Source: VRUE01 sp963702575 (GTDB taxonomy: Bacteria > Actinomycetota > Thermoleophilia > Solirubrobacterales > 70-9). From it: a DNA stretch of 64,000 nt. Shown here piece by piece: positions 18,900 to 27,447 of this stretch (positions within the stretch are counted from its first letter, which is position 1; every line of letters starts with the position of its first letter). The stretch is from the NCBI GenBank assembly GCA_963702575.1, contig CAVPCU010000006.1, positions 434,001-498,000 on the forward strand. Reading direction: 5' to 3'. The notes beneath the pieces are model-generated. The model was not told the origin of the DNA and did not search any database. It worked only from the letters and a program-made list of their open reading frames with translations. Made by a program: the position numbers and the translations under genes.

Positions 18900-19036
18900 G
18901 TGACGGAAATAGTCGACATCCCTGTCTCTGATCTCCTGCTCGATCCTGCCAATCCGCGATTCAAGGACGAGCCGCGCAGTCAGCAGGAGACGGCACTGGA
19001 GTTAGCCGAGAAGCATGGCGAGCACATCGTTGAGCT
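18900..19036 (+). pseudogene. ParB-like protein, N-terminal fragment (interrupted)
   Basis: The 45 codons from the GTG start encode VDIPVSDLLLDPANPRF, the typical start of a ParB/sulfiredoxin-like nuclease domain. The fragment ends at a CT dinucleotide (19035-19036) where a mobile element begins. Joining 19036 to 22419 gives HIVEL-ASDVVEYGVDP in frame and restores a 449-aa protein. GGAGG lies 4-5 nt before the start. After the junction the frame runs into mobile DNA and stops at 19157. Confidence 0.88.
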
Positions 19037-19072
19037 GATATGGACGGCCGTTTGTCAAGTCCCCAACCACCA

Positions 19073-19100
19073 AAGGCCCGCGAATGCGGGCCTTCTTCTT
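19073..19100 (+). terminator. Terminator-like hairpin just upstream of the group II intron
   Basis: AAGGCCCGC (19073-19081), loop GAAT, GCGGGCCTT (19086-19094), then TTCTTCTT to 19100. It belongs to the IS110 noncoding end. Group IIC introns are known to insert just downstream of such hairpins, and the intron begins directly after the T-rich tail. Confidence 0.75.
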
Positions 19101-19101
19101 G

Positions 19102-20994
19102 GGTACGCCCGGCATGGGCACCAGCTCGGGGGTGCAAGTCCCCTGTGGGTCAGATGACAGAAACCACAAGCCGAAGCCAACTGCGTCGCCGCGAGGCGGG
19201 GTGGGAAGGAAGGTGGAGGCGAACCCGTGGCCCGAGGAACACGAATCGCGTAAGGCGTAGCGATCCGGGCGAGTCAGCACAACATGACGAAGCCCGTGTC
19301 ATCAAGGGGTCGCAACGTAGACGCGGCGGGCGTGCGGGGAAGGTTGGTGCCCTTATCCGGGGAGACCTGCCGGGATGTCGGCCTCGACGCATGTCGCCCG
19401 ACACCGGACGCCGGAAGGCGACCGGTCACCCAGCAGGAGTCAGCAGAGGCCGTAGTAGCGGCGGGATCGTGTGCCGTGAAGGGCCGAACGCGAAGCCGAG
19501 GCAAAGCACGCCCGTGCTCGCGGAAGCCACAGCAGCCAACCCCGCTCAGGCGGGGCCTTCGCGCAATGGACGCTCAAGGTGAAGCCTGAAGCTCCCCGCG
19601 AAGAGCAAAGCGGCTTTCCGGCGCCAGGCGAGGCAGAGCCTCACCCCGTCGCCACCGGGAACCTCTGGGAGAAGTTCTTCTCCCGCGACAACCTGGCGGC
19701 GGCGCTCAGGCGCGTCGAACGAAACGCCGGAGCACCCGGCGTCGATGGCAGGCAGACCAAGGAGCTTCGTCCTTGGCTGCGCGACCACTGGCCCGAAGTC
19801 CGGGCAATGCTCGACGCGGGCACCTACCGACCGCAACCCACCAGGAGGGCCACGATCCCAAAGCTCTCAGGGGGAGAGCGGGAGCTGGGGGTGCCGACGG
19901 CCCTGGATCGGTTGATCCAGCAGGCCCTATCGCAGGTGCTGGTGCCCGTATTCGACCCCGGCTTCTCGGAGCGCAGCTTCGGCTTTCGCCCCGGGCGCTC
20001 GGCCCATGACGCGATCCGCCGCGCACAGCGCGACGTCGCCGAGGGGTTCGAGTACGCCGTCGATCTGGACCTCGATCGCTTCTTCGATCGGGTCCAGCAC
20101 GACGCGCTGATGGCAAGGGTCGCAAGGCGGGTCACCGACAAGAAGGTGCTCAAGTTGATCCGCAGCTACCTGGAAGCGGGAGTCATGGCAGACGGCGTGA
20201 AGCAGCCGACGGAGCAGGGGACCCCCCAGGGCTCCCCACTCAGCCCGCTGCTCTCCAACGTCTACCTCGACGACCTCGACCGGATGCTGGAGGAGCGAGG
20301 GCACCGCTTCGTCCGCTATGCGGACGACATCACGATCTACGTCCGCTCCAAACGAGCGGCCGAGCGCGTGATGCAGCACACCTGTGAGTTCATCGAGCGA
20401 CGCCTGAAGTTGCGGGTCAACCGGGACAAGTCCTCGGTCGCCTCCGCCTTCAAGGCCACCCTGCTGGGGTTCGGCTTCCTCAAGCGCAAGGGCGAGATCA
20501 AGATCAGGATCGACCCGAAGGCGCGCAAGCGCGCCAAGGATCGCCTGCGAGAGATCACCTCGCGCCGCTGGGGCGTCTCGATGAGACGGCGCATCCGTGA
20601 AGCCAACCGCTTCACGGTGGGATGGACGGCCTACTTTTCACTGGCCGACACCCCGCGACCGCTGTCTGATCTCGATGAGTGGTTGCGCCGCAGGCTGCGG
20701 CAGGTGCGATGGAAGGAATGGAAGCGCTACCGGACACGGCGGCGCAACCTGCGAGCGCTGGGCGCTTCGCCGCAACAGGCCCTCGAATGGGCCGGGACGC
20801 GGAAAGGCTACTGGCGCACTGCCGGCTCCGCTCCTCTCCAACGCACCCTGCCCAACGCCTACTGGCGCAACCTGGGCCTACAGGGGTTCACCGATCCCTA
20901 CCGCCGTTTCCGGGACGTGACGCGAACCGCCGGATGCGGACCCGCATGTCCGGTGGTGTGGGAGGGGCGGGGGTAAGCCCCGCCCCTACCCGAT
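19102..20994 (+). mobile_element. Group II intron, class C
   Basis: The 5' end is placed at about 19102 (GGTACGCCCGGC), directly after a terminator-like hairpin. The structured 5' RNA (domains I-IV) fills the 470 nt before the reverse transcriptase gene. Domain V is at 20927-20956: CCGCCGGA pairs with TCCGGTGG, an inner TGCG/CGCA pair closes loop GACC, and TG is the bulge. Its triad is CGC, typical of class C. Domain VI is AGGGGCGGGG/CCCCGCCCCT (20963-20987). The 3' end is probably ...CCGAT at 20994. End points are estimates to within a few bases. Confidence 0.85.
19579..20976 (+). CDS. ltrA: Group II intron reverse transcriptase/maturase
   Basis: Multifunctional protein that helps the intron splice and copies it into new sites. 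The 465-aa product has reverse transcriptase blocks in order: FGFRPGRSAHDAI, DLDLDRFFDRV, QGTPQGSPLSPLLSN and the active site YADD near residue 249. These are followed by a maturase X domain (FTVGWTAYFSLADTP...DEWLRRRLRQ). No HNH endonuclease domain follows, which fits class C introns. The GTG start is provisional. The last 17 codons run into domain V and VI of the intron RNA. Confidence 0.93.
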   Translation: MKPEAPREEQSGFPAPGEAEPHPVATGNLWEKFFSRDNLAAALRRVERNAGAPGVDGRQTKELRPWLRDHWPEVRAMLDAGTYRPQPTRRATIPKLSGGERELGVPTALDRLIQQALSQVLVPVFDPGFSERSFGFRPGRSAHDAIRRAQRDVAEGFEYAVDLDLDRFFDRVQHDALMARVARRVTDKKVLKLIRSYLEAGVMADGVKQPTEQGTPQGSPLSPLLSNVYLDDLDRMLEERGHRFVRYADDITIYVRSKRAAERVMQHTCEFIERRLKLRVNRDKSSVASAFKATLLGFGFLKRKGEIKIRIDPKARKRAKDRLREITSRRWGVSMRRRIREANRFTVGWTAYFSLADTPRPLSDLDEWLRRRLRQVRWKEWKRYRTRRRNLRALGASPQQALEWAGTRKGYWRTAGSAPLQRTLPNAYWRNLGLQGFTDPYRRFRDVTRTAGCGPACPVVWEGRG

Positions 20995-21201
20995 CCCAGG
21001 AGGCGGCGGTCGACCTGGTGCGCGACGCGCGGTCAGGCTGATATGCGCGGGTTGGCTACCGCAGGACCGGGTTTCGTCTCAGCGCCCGCTGTCTAAGACC
21101 GAGCGTCGCCGCCAGGGGCGGCTGCTCATAGCTCAATCGCGGATGCGCTGGCGCGAAGGGCCGAGCCCGCCGCCTCCTGGGCCAAGCAGTGCTTGGTGGT
21201 C
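20995..21201 (-). other. IS110 noncoding end, tnp-proximal part
   Basis: The 207 nt between the intron and the transposase stop contain no gene. In IS1111-type elements the guide (bridge/seek) RNA lies downstream of the transposase near this end. Here the intron separates this stretch from the outermost 64 nt (19037-19101). No secondary structure strong enough to name was found by eye. Confidence 0.4.
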
Positions 21202-22284
21202 TCAGTTGGCTGTCGCTACCGCCCAGCAGAAGCCGCTCAGCTCGCGGGCCACGGCGACCGCGCAGAGGGTGCGGCGCTTGCTGCGCTCTGAGTCAAGGCG
21301 CACCCAACTGCGGTGAAGGCGCTGTTGCGCCTTCCAGGAAATCGCGCAGACCGCCTGGGGCTGGCCCTCCTGACGGCGGCGCAGCTCGCGGCCTTTGCGC
21401 GGCGCCCGGCGGTAGTGCCAGGCCGCCTCGACCAAAAGGCGACGAGCGTGGCGGGAACCCGACTTGGTGATCGCGCCCTGCCTCCGGCGCTCCCCGCTGC
21501 TGTTCTCGGAGGGCACCAGGCCGAGGTAGCTCATCAGCTGCGCCGGCCGGGCGAAGCGCTCGAAGTCGCCGACCTCCGCGCAGAGGCCCAGGGCGCTGAG
21601 GGTGTCGATGCCGCGCAGGCAGCGCAGGTGAGCGACGCTCTGCGCCCAGGGGGATCCCTCGACCAGGGAAGCCATCTGGGACTCCAGCTCAGAGCGGCGC
21701 GCCAGCAGGGCGTCGATCGCCCCGATCCCGTCGAGCAGGACCGACTGGGCCACCGGCTCGGGAAGCTCGACCCTCCCCAGCCAGTCGAGGTGGCGCTGGG
21801 TCCAGTTGTTGCCCTCGAAGCGCAGGTCGTGGCGCAGCAAGAGCTTGGCGACGCGGTGGCGGGCTCGCATCAGGTCGCCACGGACGTCCTCGCGTGCCCG
21901 GACCAGGTCGCGCATCGCCTCCTCGGCCGGGGTCGGGACCCGGACCGGGTGCAGGCCGCCGATCATCAGCAACCGCACCAACCGCTCGGCGTCGCGGCGG
22001 TCGGTCTTGACCCGGTCCTGGGCGGGGCGCTCGATCTTGCCCGGAGCGGCCACCGTGCAGTCGATGCCCTTCGTCGCCAGTGCCCGCGCCAGCCCGAAGC
22101 CGGTAGGACCGGCCTCGTAGGCGACCCGGACCGGCGCCGGCAGCGCGGCGCAGAACTCCGCGACCTGCGCGGTCACACCACCCATTCGCTGCACCCCCAA
22201 CTCACCCGATTCTGAGTCGGTGATCGCCGCGACGACCTTCGCCGCATGAACATCGAGACCCACCCACGTCCTAACCTGCGCCAT
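21202..22284 (-). CDS. IS110-family transposase (RuvC-like DEDD recombinase)
   Basis: The 360-aa product has an N-terminal RuvC-like domain with GLDVHA (Asp near residue 11), YEAGPTG (Glu near 60) and KTDRRDAERL (two Asp near 100). A C-terminal transposase-20 domain follows, with GIDTLSALGLCAEVGDFERF and the serine-containing KSGSRHARRLLVE. The ATG at 22284 (MAQVRTWVGLDVH) is chosen over an upstream ATG at 22350, because the extra 22 codons lie in strongly structured DNA and lack family similarity; GGGGGTG precedes 22284. Appears intact. Confidence 0.92.
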   Translation of the reverse strand: MAQVRTWVGLDVHAAKVVAAITDSESGELGVQRMGGVTAQVAEFCAALPAPVRVAYEAGPTGFGLARALATKGIDCTVAAPGKIERPAQDRVKTDRRDAERLVRLLMIGGLHPVRVPTPAEEAMRDLVRAREDVRGDLMRARHRVAKLLLRHDLRFEGNNWTQRHLDWLGRVELPEPVAQSVLLDGIGAIDALLARRSELESQMASLVEGSPWAQSVAHLRCLRGIDTLSALGLCAEVGDFERFARPAQLMSYLGLVPSENSSGERRRQGAITKSGSRHARRLLVEAAWHYRRAPRKGRELRRRQEGQPQAVCAISWKAQQRLHRSWVRLDSERSKRRTLCAVAVARELSGFCWAVATAN

Positions 22285-22309
22285 GTCGGCACCCCCATGA
22301 TTGCGGTCC

Positions 22310-22357
22310 TCGCCGAGGCCGTTCCTCGGCGACAAACCCGCGCATCTCATGCGCGGG
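22310..22357. repeat. Two adjacent perfect hairpins upstream of the IS110 transposase
   Basis: TCGCCGAGG (22310-22318) with CCTCGGCGA (22324-22332), loop 5. CCCGCGCAT (22337-22345) with ATGCGCGGG (22349-22357), loop 3. Both lie in the 134-nt end of the element next to the transposase start. They could be part of a guide RNA, a transcriptional insulator or a promoter formed on circularisation. Confidence 0.6.
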
Positions 22358-22418
22358 TGCCGACCTTTACGCGGGGTTCGGATCGAGCCGGCGCTCCGGT
22401 GGGCCGGCCATAGGGTCT

Positions 22419-23631
22419 AGCCAGCGACGTTGTCGAATACGGCGTCGACCCGACGACTTTGCTCGCGGTCGTGGCCTCAGGCGATACGCGCAAGCGCTAC
22501 CGGGTGCTCGAGGGCAACCGTCGCCTGCTTGCGATCAAAGCGCTGGAGACCCCAACTCTGATCTCGCCGGTTCTCTCAAGCGCCGCGAGTAACCGCCTCA
22601 CCGCGCTCTCGGCACGCTACGCGAAGAAGTCAATTGCCTCCATCGCCTGTGCTCTCTTCGAATCAGAAGAGGAAGCTCGCCATTGGATCTTTCTGCGCCA
22701 CACCGGCGAGAACAAAGGTGCCGGCCTGGTTACCTGGGGCTCTGAAGAGAAAGCCCGCTTCGAGGCCACTCACACCGGCAAGAAAAAGCCGGCGGTCCAG
22801 GTGATCGAATTCGTCGAGGCACACGGCTCACTGAGCGCCGCCGCGCAGTCCTCTAAGCAGCGGATCCAAACCAACATTGAGCGCCTGGTCGAGACCACGG
22901 CAGTTCGCGAAAAGCTTGGTATCGATGTCGTCGAAGGCGAGGTGGTTTCTCTCTATCCCCTAGAGGAGGTCGTCAAGGGTCTCACTCGGATCGTCGAGGA
23001 CCTGAAGACCAAGAAGGTAACCGTCACTGACATTTACCACGCCAAGCAGCGCGAAGAATATGTCGACGGATTCTCGCGCAGCGCGCTTCCAAGGAAAAAA
23101 ACGGCACTCGACCAGCCGGTGATTCTCGGCGACCTCACCGCGGGACGGAGGCCGCGAAAAGTCAAAGCGCCGAGCAAGCCCAAACGCAAGAAGTCCGCTT
23201 CGCGCACCGCAGTGATCCCAGCCGGCGGACTGAATATCTCCCCGCCGCGCATCAACGCCGTCTACAACGAGCTCCTGACCATGAATGCTGAGCAGTACCC
23301 CAATGCTTGCTCGGTTCTCTTGCGCGTCCTCGTCGAGCTCAGCGTCGACCACTATCTGGAAGATAAGAAGGCGATGACCGAACACAAAATCGACCACGAA
23401 CCATTGAAGGTGCGGATGAAAGCGACTGCCAGGCATCTGAAGGAAAATGGCTCGATCTCCAACTCGCTGAAAAGGGCGGTCAACGCCATGGCTGACGGCC
23501 AGTCCGTGCTCTCGCCGGGTCTGCCGAACTTCAACCAGTATGTGCACAACAAATACACTTTCCCCAAGCCCTCCGAGCTCTATCTTGCCTGGGACGAGCT
23601 GACGCCGTTCATGGAGAAGCTGTGGCCCTAG
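22419..23631 (+). pseudogene. ParB-like protein, main fragment (5' end displaced by IS110)
   Basis: Continues the ParB-like frame: ASDVVEYGVDPTTLLAVV and RYRVLEGNRRLLAIKALETP complete the ParB N-terminal domain. A middle region carries helix-turn-helix-like segments. A distinct C-terminal domain (about 130 residues, with INAVYNELLTMNAEQYPN, LLRVLVELSV and NQYVHNKYTFP) resembles HEPN/DUF4145-like domains seen in defence proteins; that match is tentative. An internal start such as GTG 22471 might still give a truncated protein, but the catalytic N-terminus is gone. The 3' end overlaps the methyltransferase start by 10 nt. Base composition is clearly less GC-rich than flanking core genes. Confidence 0.85.
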
Positions 23632-24530
23632 AGCGCCCCGCGCATCAGCTCTATCCATCGCCGCTGCGCTACCCGGGCGGCAAGGGAAAAGTCGCGAACT
23701 TCTTCAAGCTGCTCCTGCTCGAAAACGACCTCATCGGCTGCGAGTACGTTGAGCCCTATGCCGGCGGGGCCAGCGTCGCTCTTTCTTTGCTCTTCGAGGA
23801 GTATGCGAGCCACATCCACATCAACGACCTCGATCGTGGCGTCCACGCTTTTTGGAAAGCAGTGCTCGAGCAACCCGAAGCTCTCTGCAGGCGAATCCGT
23901 GATACCCGCCCCGGTCTGGGCGAGTGGGACCGGCAGCGAAAGATTCAGCGCGCCACGGAGCTTGACGAGCTCGACCTTGCCTTCTCGACCTTTTTCCTCA
24001 ATCGCACCAACCGCTCGGGAATAATCGATGGCGGGATCGTCGGCGGTCGAGAACAGAAGGGGGAGTGGAAGATCGATGCACGCTGGCGCCCGGAGGACTC
24101 GATCGCACGCATCGAAAAGATCGCCCGCTTCTCCTCTCGCATCACGTTGACAGGACTCGACACCGCCTCCTACTTGCAAGAGATACTGCCAGACATCAAC
24201 GGAGCCTTTCTCTATCTCGATCCGCCCTACTACAAGAAAGGCAAGGGCCTCTACACGAACTTCTATGAGCACGACGACCACAAGCAGATCGCCGGGCTGG
24301 TCGGCGACCTGAAGCAGCCCTGGGTCGTTTCCTACGACGCTGATCCACGGATTGAAGCCCTCTACGCGAAAGCAGCTTCGAGGCTCGACTACGGCTTGCG
24401 CTATACGGCGCGCAAGAGCACTGAGGGCAATGAGGTGATGTTCTTCGGCGAGGGACTTCGCATCCCACGGGCGGCACCGCCGCCTGCAGTGACTTGGAGG
24501 CTCCTGAATCATGTGCGGGCTGCGGCATAA
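23622..24530 (+). CDS. D12-class adenine-specific DNA methyltransferase
   Basis: Transfers a methyl group from SAM to N6 of adenine in DNA. The 302-aa product has PLRYPGGKGKVANFF (motif X/N-terminal SAM site), motif I EPYAGGASVAL near residue 44 and motif IV DPPYYKKGKG near residue 193. This order fits the alpha (Dam/D12) group. The GTG start overlaps the ParB-like stop by 10 nt and implies an operon with it and the following OLD ATPase. Recognition site cannot be told from sequence. No restriction endonuclease of a standard type is next to it. Confidence 0.9.
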   Translation: MALERPAHQLYPSPLRYPGGKGKVANFFKLLLLENDLIGCEYVEPYAGGASVALSLLFEEYASHIHINDLDRGVHAFWKAVLEQPEALCRRIRDTRPGLGEWDRQRKIQRATELDELDLAFSTFFLNRTNRSGIIDGGIVGGREQKGEWKIDARWRPEDSIARIEKIARFSSRITLTGLDTASYLQEILPDINGAFLYLDPPYYKKGKGLYTNFYEHDDHKQIAGLVGDLKQPWVVSYDADPRIEALYAKAASRLDYGLRYTARKSTEGNEVMFFGEGLRIPRAAPPPAVTWRLLNHVRAAA

Positions 24531-24567
24531 TCAGCGCCGCAGATCCATCTTTCGGCACACCAATTGA

Positions 24568-26391
24568 ATGAGCGCCAAGTACCGTCTCAACCATATCGCG
24601 ATCGCCAACCTGCGAGGGTTTGAAGAAACAAGCCTGCGGCTCGGTGGAGGCCTCACGTTCTTGGTCGGGCCCAACAACTGCGGCAAGACTTCGATCCTGC
24701 GGATCCTAGCTTGGTTCTTGAACCAGGCCGATCTGGTCACCCTCTCTGGTCGGCGCAATCTCACCGTCGAGGAGGCAGACCTCTTGCTTCCAGCCCGCTC
24801 TGTGGGCAAGCGTGCCAGGCGTTTGACGGTGGGAGTTGCGATCTCAGACGGCCGGACTCGGCGCTCATATCCAAGCCAGGGTGAGGTCGTCGACCTACGG
24901 ATGACGATCAAAGCGTCCGGGGAGGTGCGTCTGAACGTCGGGCCGCCGAGGCAGGGAGAGGCTCAAGATGAGCGCAACCGCAAACTCGCCGAGGGCCTCT
25001 TCGAAGAGCTAAGGAGCGCCACCGCATTCACTCTGATCCCAGCCTCTCGTGATGCAACCTCTGAGACCTTCCGCAAGGCGCTTCGGGCTGCGGCGACGGC
25101 CAGGCTTGAGAGCCGCGCCCTGCACGTCCGCCGCGGCAAAGCACCGGCTCAATCGACCGCGATCAAGAAAGCCCTGGGTGAGATCAAGCGCGTTTCCGAC
25201 GAACTCGTAGGCCCGCTTTGGGAGGAGATGGACAACGCAATCCCCCCGGGCCTGGCCCGTAAGGCCATGCTTGGGCCTGAGATCGACGCCCGCTCACTGA
25301 TCACCTGGGTGGCCGACAAGACAGCGATCCGACTCGTCACGGGTGATCATGACAAAGACGGCGTGGACGCGATTGACGTTGGTTCCGGATTGCAATCTTT
25401 GCTTGAGGTTGCGATCAACCGTGCAGGAGGTTCCTCAGAAGACGTTGAATGGATTTTGGCAATTGAGGAGCCTGAGGCCTTTCTGCACCCTTCTGCCCAG
25501 CGCACCTTGGCACGGCTCCTGCGCTCGACATCGGATCGCTTGCTGGTTTCGACCCACAGCCCTGTCCTCGTCGATGAGGCCTACTACGGAGAGGTTGTGC
25601 TGGTCCGCAAGCACCACTTCTTCGAGCCTCGTCCTGTCCACAAGACCTCCCGGCGCCAGATCAACACGGCGCTTCTCACCGGCCACGGCGCCGAGATGGC
25701 CTTTGCAACTTCATTGCTAATGGTGGAGGGGGAGGGGGATCGCCTCTTTTTCGAGCGGATGCGCCGGCGCATCGCGATAGATGGCGAGAGTTCCGAGGTC
25801 GATGGCCTCTATGTCTTACCTGTCGGCGGCAAGACCTCTTTCGGCCCCTGGTTGCGGTTGCTGCGTAGCTATGGGGAGGCCAACAACCGTCCGATCTTCT
25901 GGCTCTCCGTCGCCGACGACGACGCCGCCCAGCAGATGCGCGAAGCTTGCTCTGCCGCTGGTGTTGCGGTTCCGCTCGATGTGAGAAACGCAATTCAGGC
26001 CCAGCGGCAGCTCCGTGCTGCATCGGCAGCGCCTGCAGACCTCACCAAAGCGACTCAGGCGGTCAACTCATTTGCCCGCAAACGTGGCCTGCGCTTCTGC
26101 CTCTTGCCCGGGGAGCTGGAGGGATCGATGATCCGTGCCACCTCGCTTCCGACTCGCGAAACGATTGCGGAGGCGCTGGGGAGTGGCGCCCCGACCGAGT
26201 CCGACTCACTAGTCATCTGGCTTCTCAACAACAAGGCTCCGTGGATGCGGGCGATGATCGCCGACCTCTTGCCCTGGAACGAGATCGACGACGTGATCGC
26301 CCAAGTTCTCACCCGCTGGTGCCGCGGTGGCGGCATCACCAACGCTGACACGATGCTCGACAGGCTGCGTGCAGCCGCCATATTGACCTGA
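24568..26391 (+). CDS. OLD-family ATPase with TOPRIM nuclease domain
   Basis: The 607-aa product has an ABC/SMC-like ATPase domain: Walker A GPNNCGKTS near residue 34, ABC signature-like GSGLQSLLEVAI near 272, Walker B ILAIEEPEAFLHP near 298 and switch His in STHSPVLVD. A TOPRIM domain follows: acidic motif MVEGEGDRLFFE near 390, then PVGGKTSF and VADDDAA. Proteins of this family are nucleases in Gabija and related anti-phage systems. It sits 37 nt after the methyltransferase in the same direction. The 138 nt that follow (26392-26529) hold no gene I can support. Confidence 0.88.
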   Translation: MSAKYRLNHIAIANLRGFEETSLRLGGGLTFLVGPNNCGKTSILRILAWFLNQADLVTLSGRRNLTVEEADLLLPARSVGKRARRLTVGVAISDGRTRRSYPSQGEVVDLRMTIKASGEVRLNVGPPRQGEAQDERNRKLAEGLFEELRSATAFTLIPASRDATSETFRKALRAAATARLESRALHVRRGKAPAQSTAIKKALGEIKRVSDELVGPLWEEMDNAIPPGLARKAMLGPEIDARSLITWVADKTAIRLVTGDHDKDGVDAIDVGSGLQSLLEVAINRAGGSSEDVEWILAIEEPEAFLHPSAQRTLARLLRSTSDRLLVSTHSPVLVDEAYYGEVVLVRKHHFFEPRPVHKTSRRQINTALLTGHGAEMAFATSLLMVEGEGDRLFFERMRRRIAIDGESSEVDGLYVLPVGGKTSFGPWLRLLRSYGEANNRPIFWLSVADDDAAQQMREACSAAGVAVPLDVRNAIQAQRQLRAASAAPADLTKATQAVNSFARKRGLRFCLLPGELEGSMIRATSLPTRETIAEALGSGAPTESDSLVIWLLNNKAPWMRAMIADLLPWNEIDDVIAQVLTRWCRGGGITNADTMLDRLRAAAILT

Positions 26392-26529
26392 GTAGCTAAT
26401 CCGCTGCGCCAGTGCATCGCGGAGCCACTCGAGGATTTCGCCAGTGCTCTCTTTGCAGACGTGGATGGCGCGGCGTTTCGAGGCGCCATTGAAGCGAGAC
26501 GAACGCCTGAAGTAGGTCAAGGCCCGTAC

Positions 26530-27444
26530 CTACGGCTCCGGCAGCTCCTGCTCCAGCCCGAGCACCGGGGCGAATAGGTCGCCCTTGCTCTCGATGCGCT
26601 TGAGGACGGCGCCGGTCTCGAAGACGAGACTGGAGCCGTCGCCGCTCTCCGCCGCCGCCTCGACCTCCTCCCAGGTGACGGGGGTCGACACCGTTGGGCG
26701 CTCGCGGGCTCGCAGGGAGTAGACGCAGATCGTCGTCTTGCGCTGGTGGTTCTGCGACCAGTCGACGAAGACCTTGCCCTCGCGTTCGACCTTCTTCATC
26801 TTCGAGACGACCTCGTCCGGGGTCTGCTTCTCGAGCAGCTGGGCGATCGCTTTGGCGAACGGTTTGGTCACCTCGTAGGAGGCGCGGCCGTTGAGCGGGA
26901 CGTAGACCTGCAGGCCCTTCGATCCGGACGTCTTGGGGAAGCAGCGCAGGCCGAAGTGGTCGAAGAACTCGCGCAGCCGCAGACCCACCCGGCAGCAATC
27001 GACGATGTCGGCCGGCGGTCCGGGGTCGAGGTCGAAGGCCAGCACGGTCGGCCGCTTCGGCGCCCGCGAGAGCGAGAGCGAGGGGTGCAGCTCGATCGCC
27101 GCCAGCTGGGCCATCCAGACCAGCGTCGGCAGCGAGTCGCAGACGCAGAAGTCGATCTTGCCGGCGCGGGGGCCGGCCTCGACCCGCGCGGTCTTCACCC
27201 ATCTCGGCCTGTGCTTGGGGCAGCGCTTCTCGAAGAAGGCGGCGTCGAGGTCATCGACCCCTTCGGGGAAGCGGCGCAGCGTCACCGCCCGCCCGGCCAG
27301 GTGGGGGACGATCGCCGGCGCCACCTTGGCGTAGTAATCGACCATCTCGCCCTTGGTGAAGCCGGCCTCGGGATAGAGGACCTTGTCGAGGTTGGTGAGG
27401 GTCAGCTCACGGCCGTCGACCTCGACCTTACGACTGGCGGCCAC
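26530..27444 (-). CDS. ligD: LigD polymerase domain protein (NHEJ primase-polymerase)
   Basis: Stand-alone polymerase module of the bacterial end-joining ligase, which fills or extends broken ends with ribonucleotides. The 304-aa product has LTNLDKVLYPEAGFTKGEMVDYY at the N-terminus, the metal-binding FDLDPGP near residue 136, and SGSKGLQVYVPL near 177. Ligase and phosphoesterase domains are absent and must be encoded elsewhere if present. Lies 3 nt downstream of ku on the same strand. Confidence 0.94.
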   Translation of the reverse strand: MAASRKVEVDGRELTLTNLDKVLYPEAGFTKGEMVDYYAKVAPAIVPHLAGRAVTLRRFPEGVDDLDAAFFEKRCPKHRPRWVKTARVEAGPRAGKIDFCVCDSLPTLVWMAQLAAIELHPSLSLSRAPKRPTVLAFDLDPGPPADIVDCCRVGLRLREFFDHFGLRCFPKTSGSKGLQVYVPLNGRASYEVTKPFAKAIAQLLEKQTPDEVVSKMKKVEREGKVFVDWSQNHQRKTTICVYSLRARERPTVSTPVTWEEVEAAAESGDGSSLVFETGAVLKRIESKGDLFAPVLGLEQELPEP

Positions 27445-27447
27445 GGC

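Larger units (their letters stand above)
19037..22418 (-). mobile_element. IS110-family (IS1111-like) element carrying a group II intron
   Basis: An insertion of 3382 bp between two copies of CT, with the transposase on the minus strand. Subterminal inverted repeats TATGGACGGCC (19039-19049) and TATGGCCGGCC on the minus strand (22402-22412) match at 10 of 11 positions. They lie a few bases inside the ends, as in the IS1111 subgroup. Without the intron the element is about 1.49 kb, a normal IS110 size. There is no target duplication beyond the CT core, as usual for IS110 recombinases. Confidence 0.82.

Noticed and set aside
26209..26520. Minus-strand frame of 103 codons at the end of the OLD gene
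   Set aside because: Overlaps the OLD coding region, has no ribosome-binding site and shows no recognisable domain; treated as noncoding gap.
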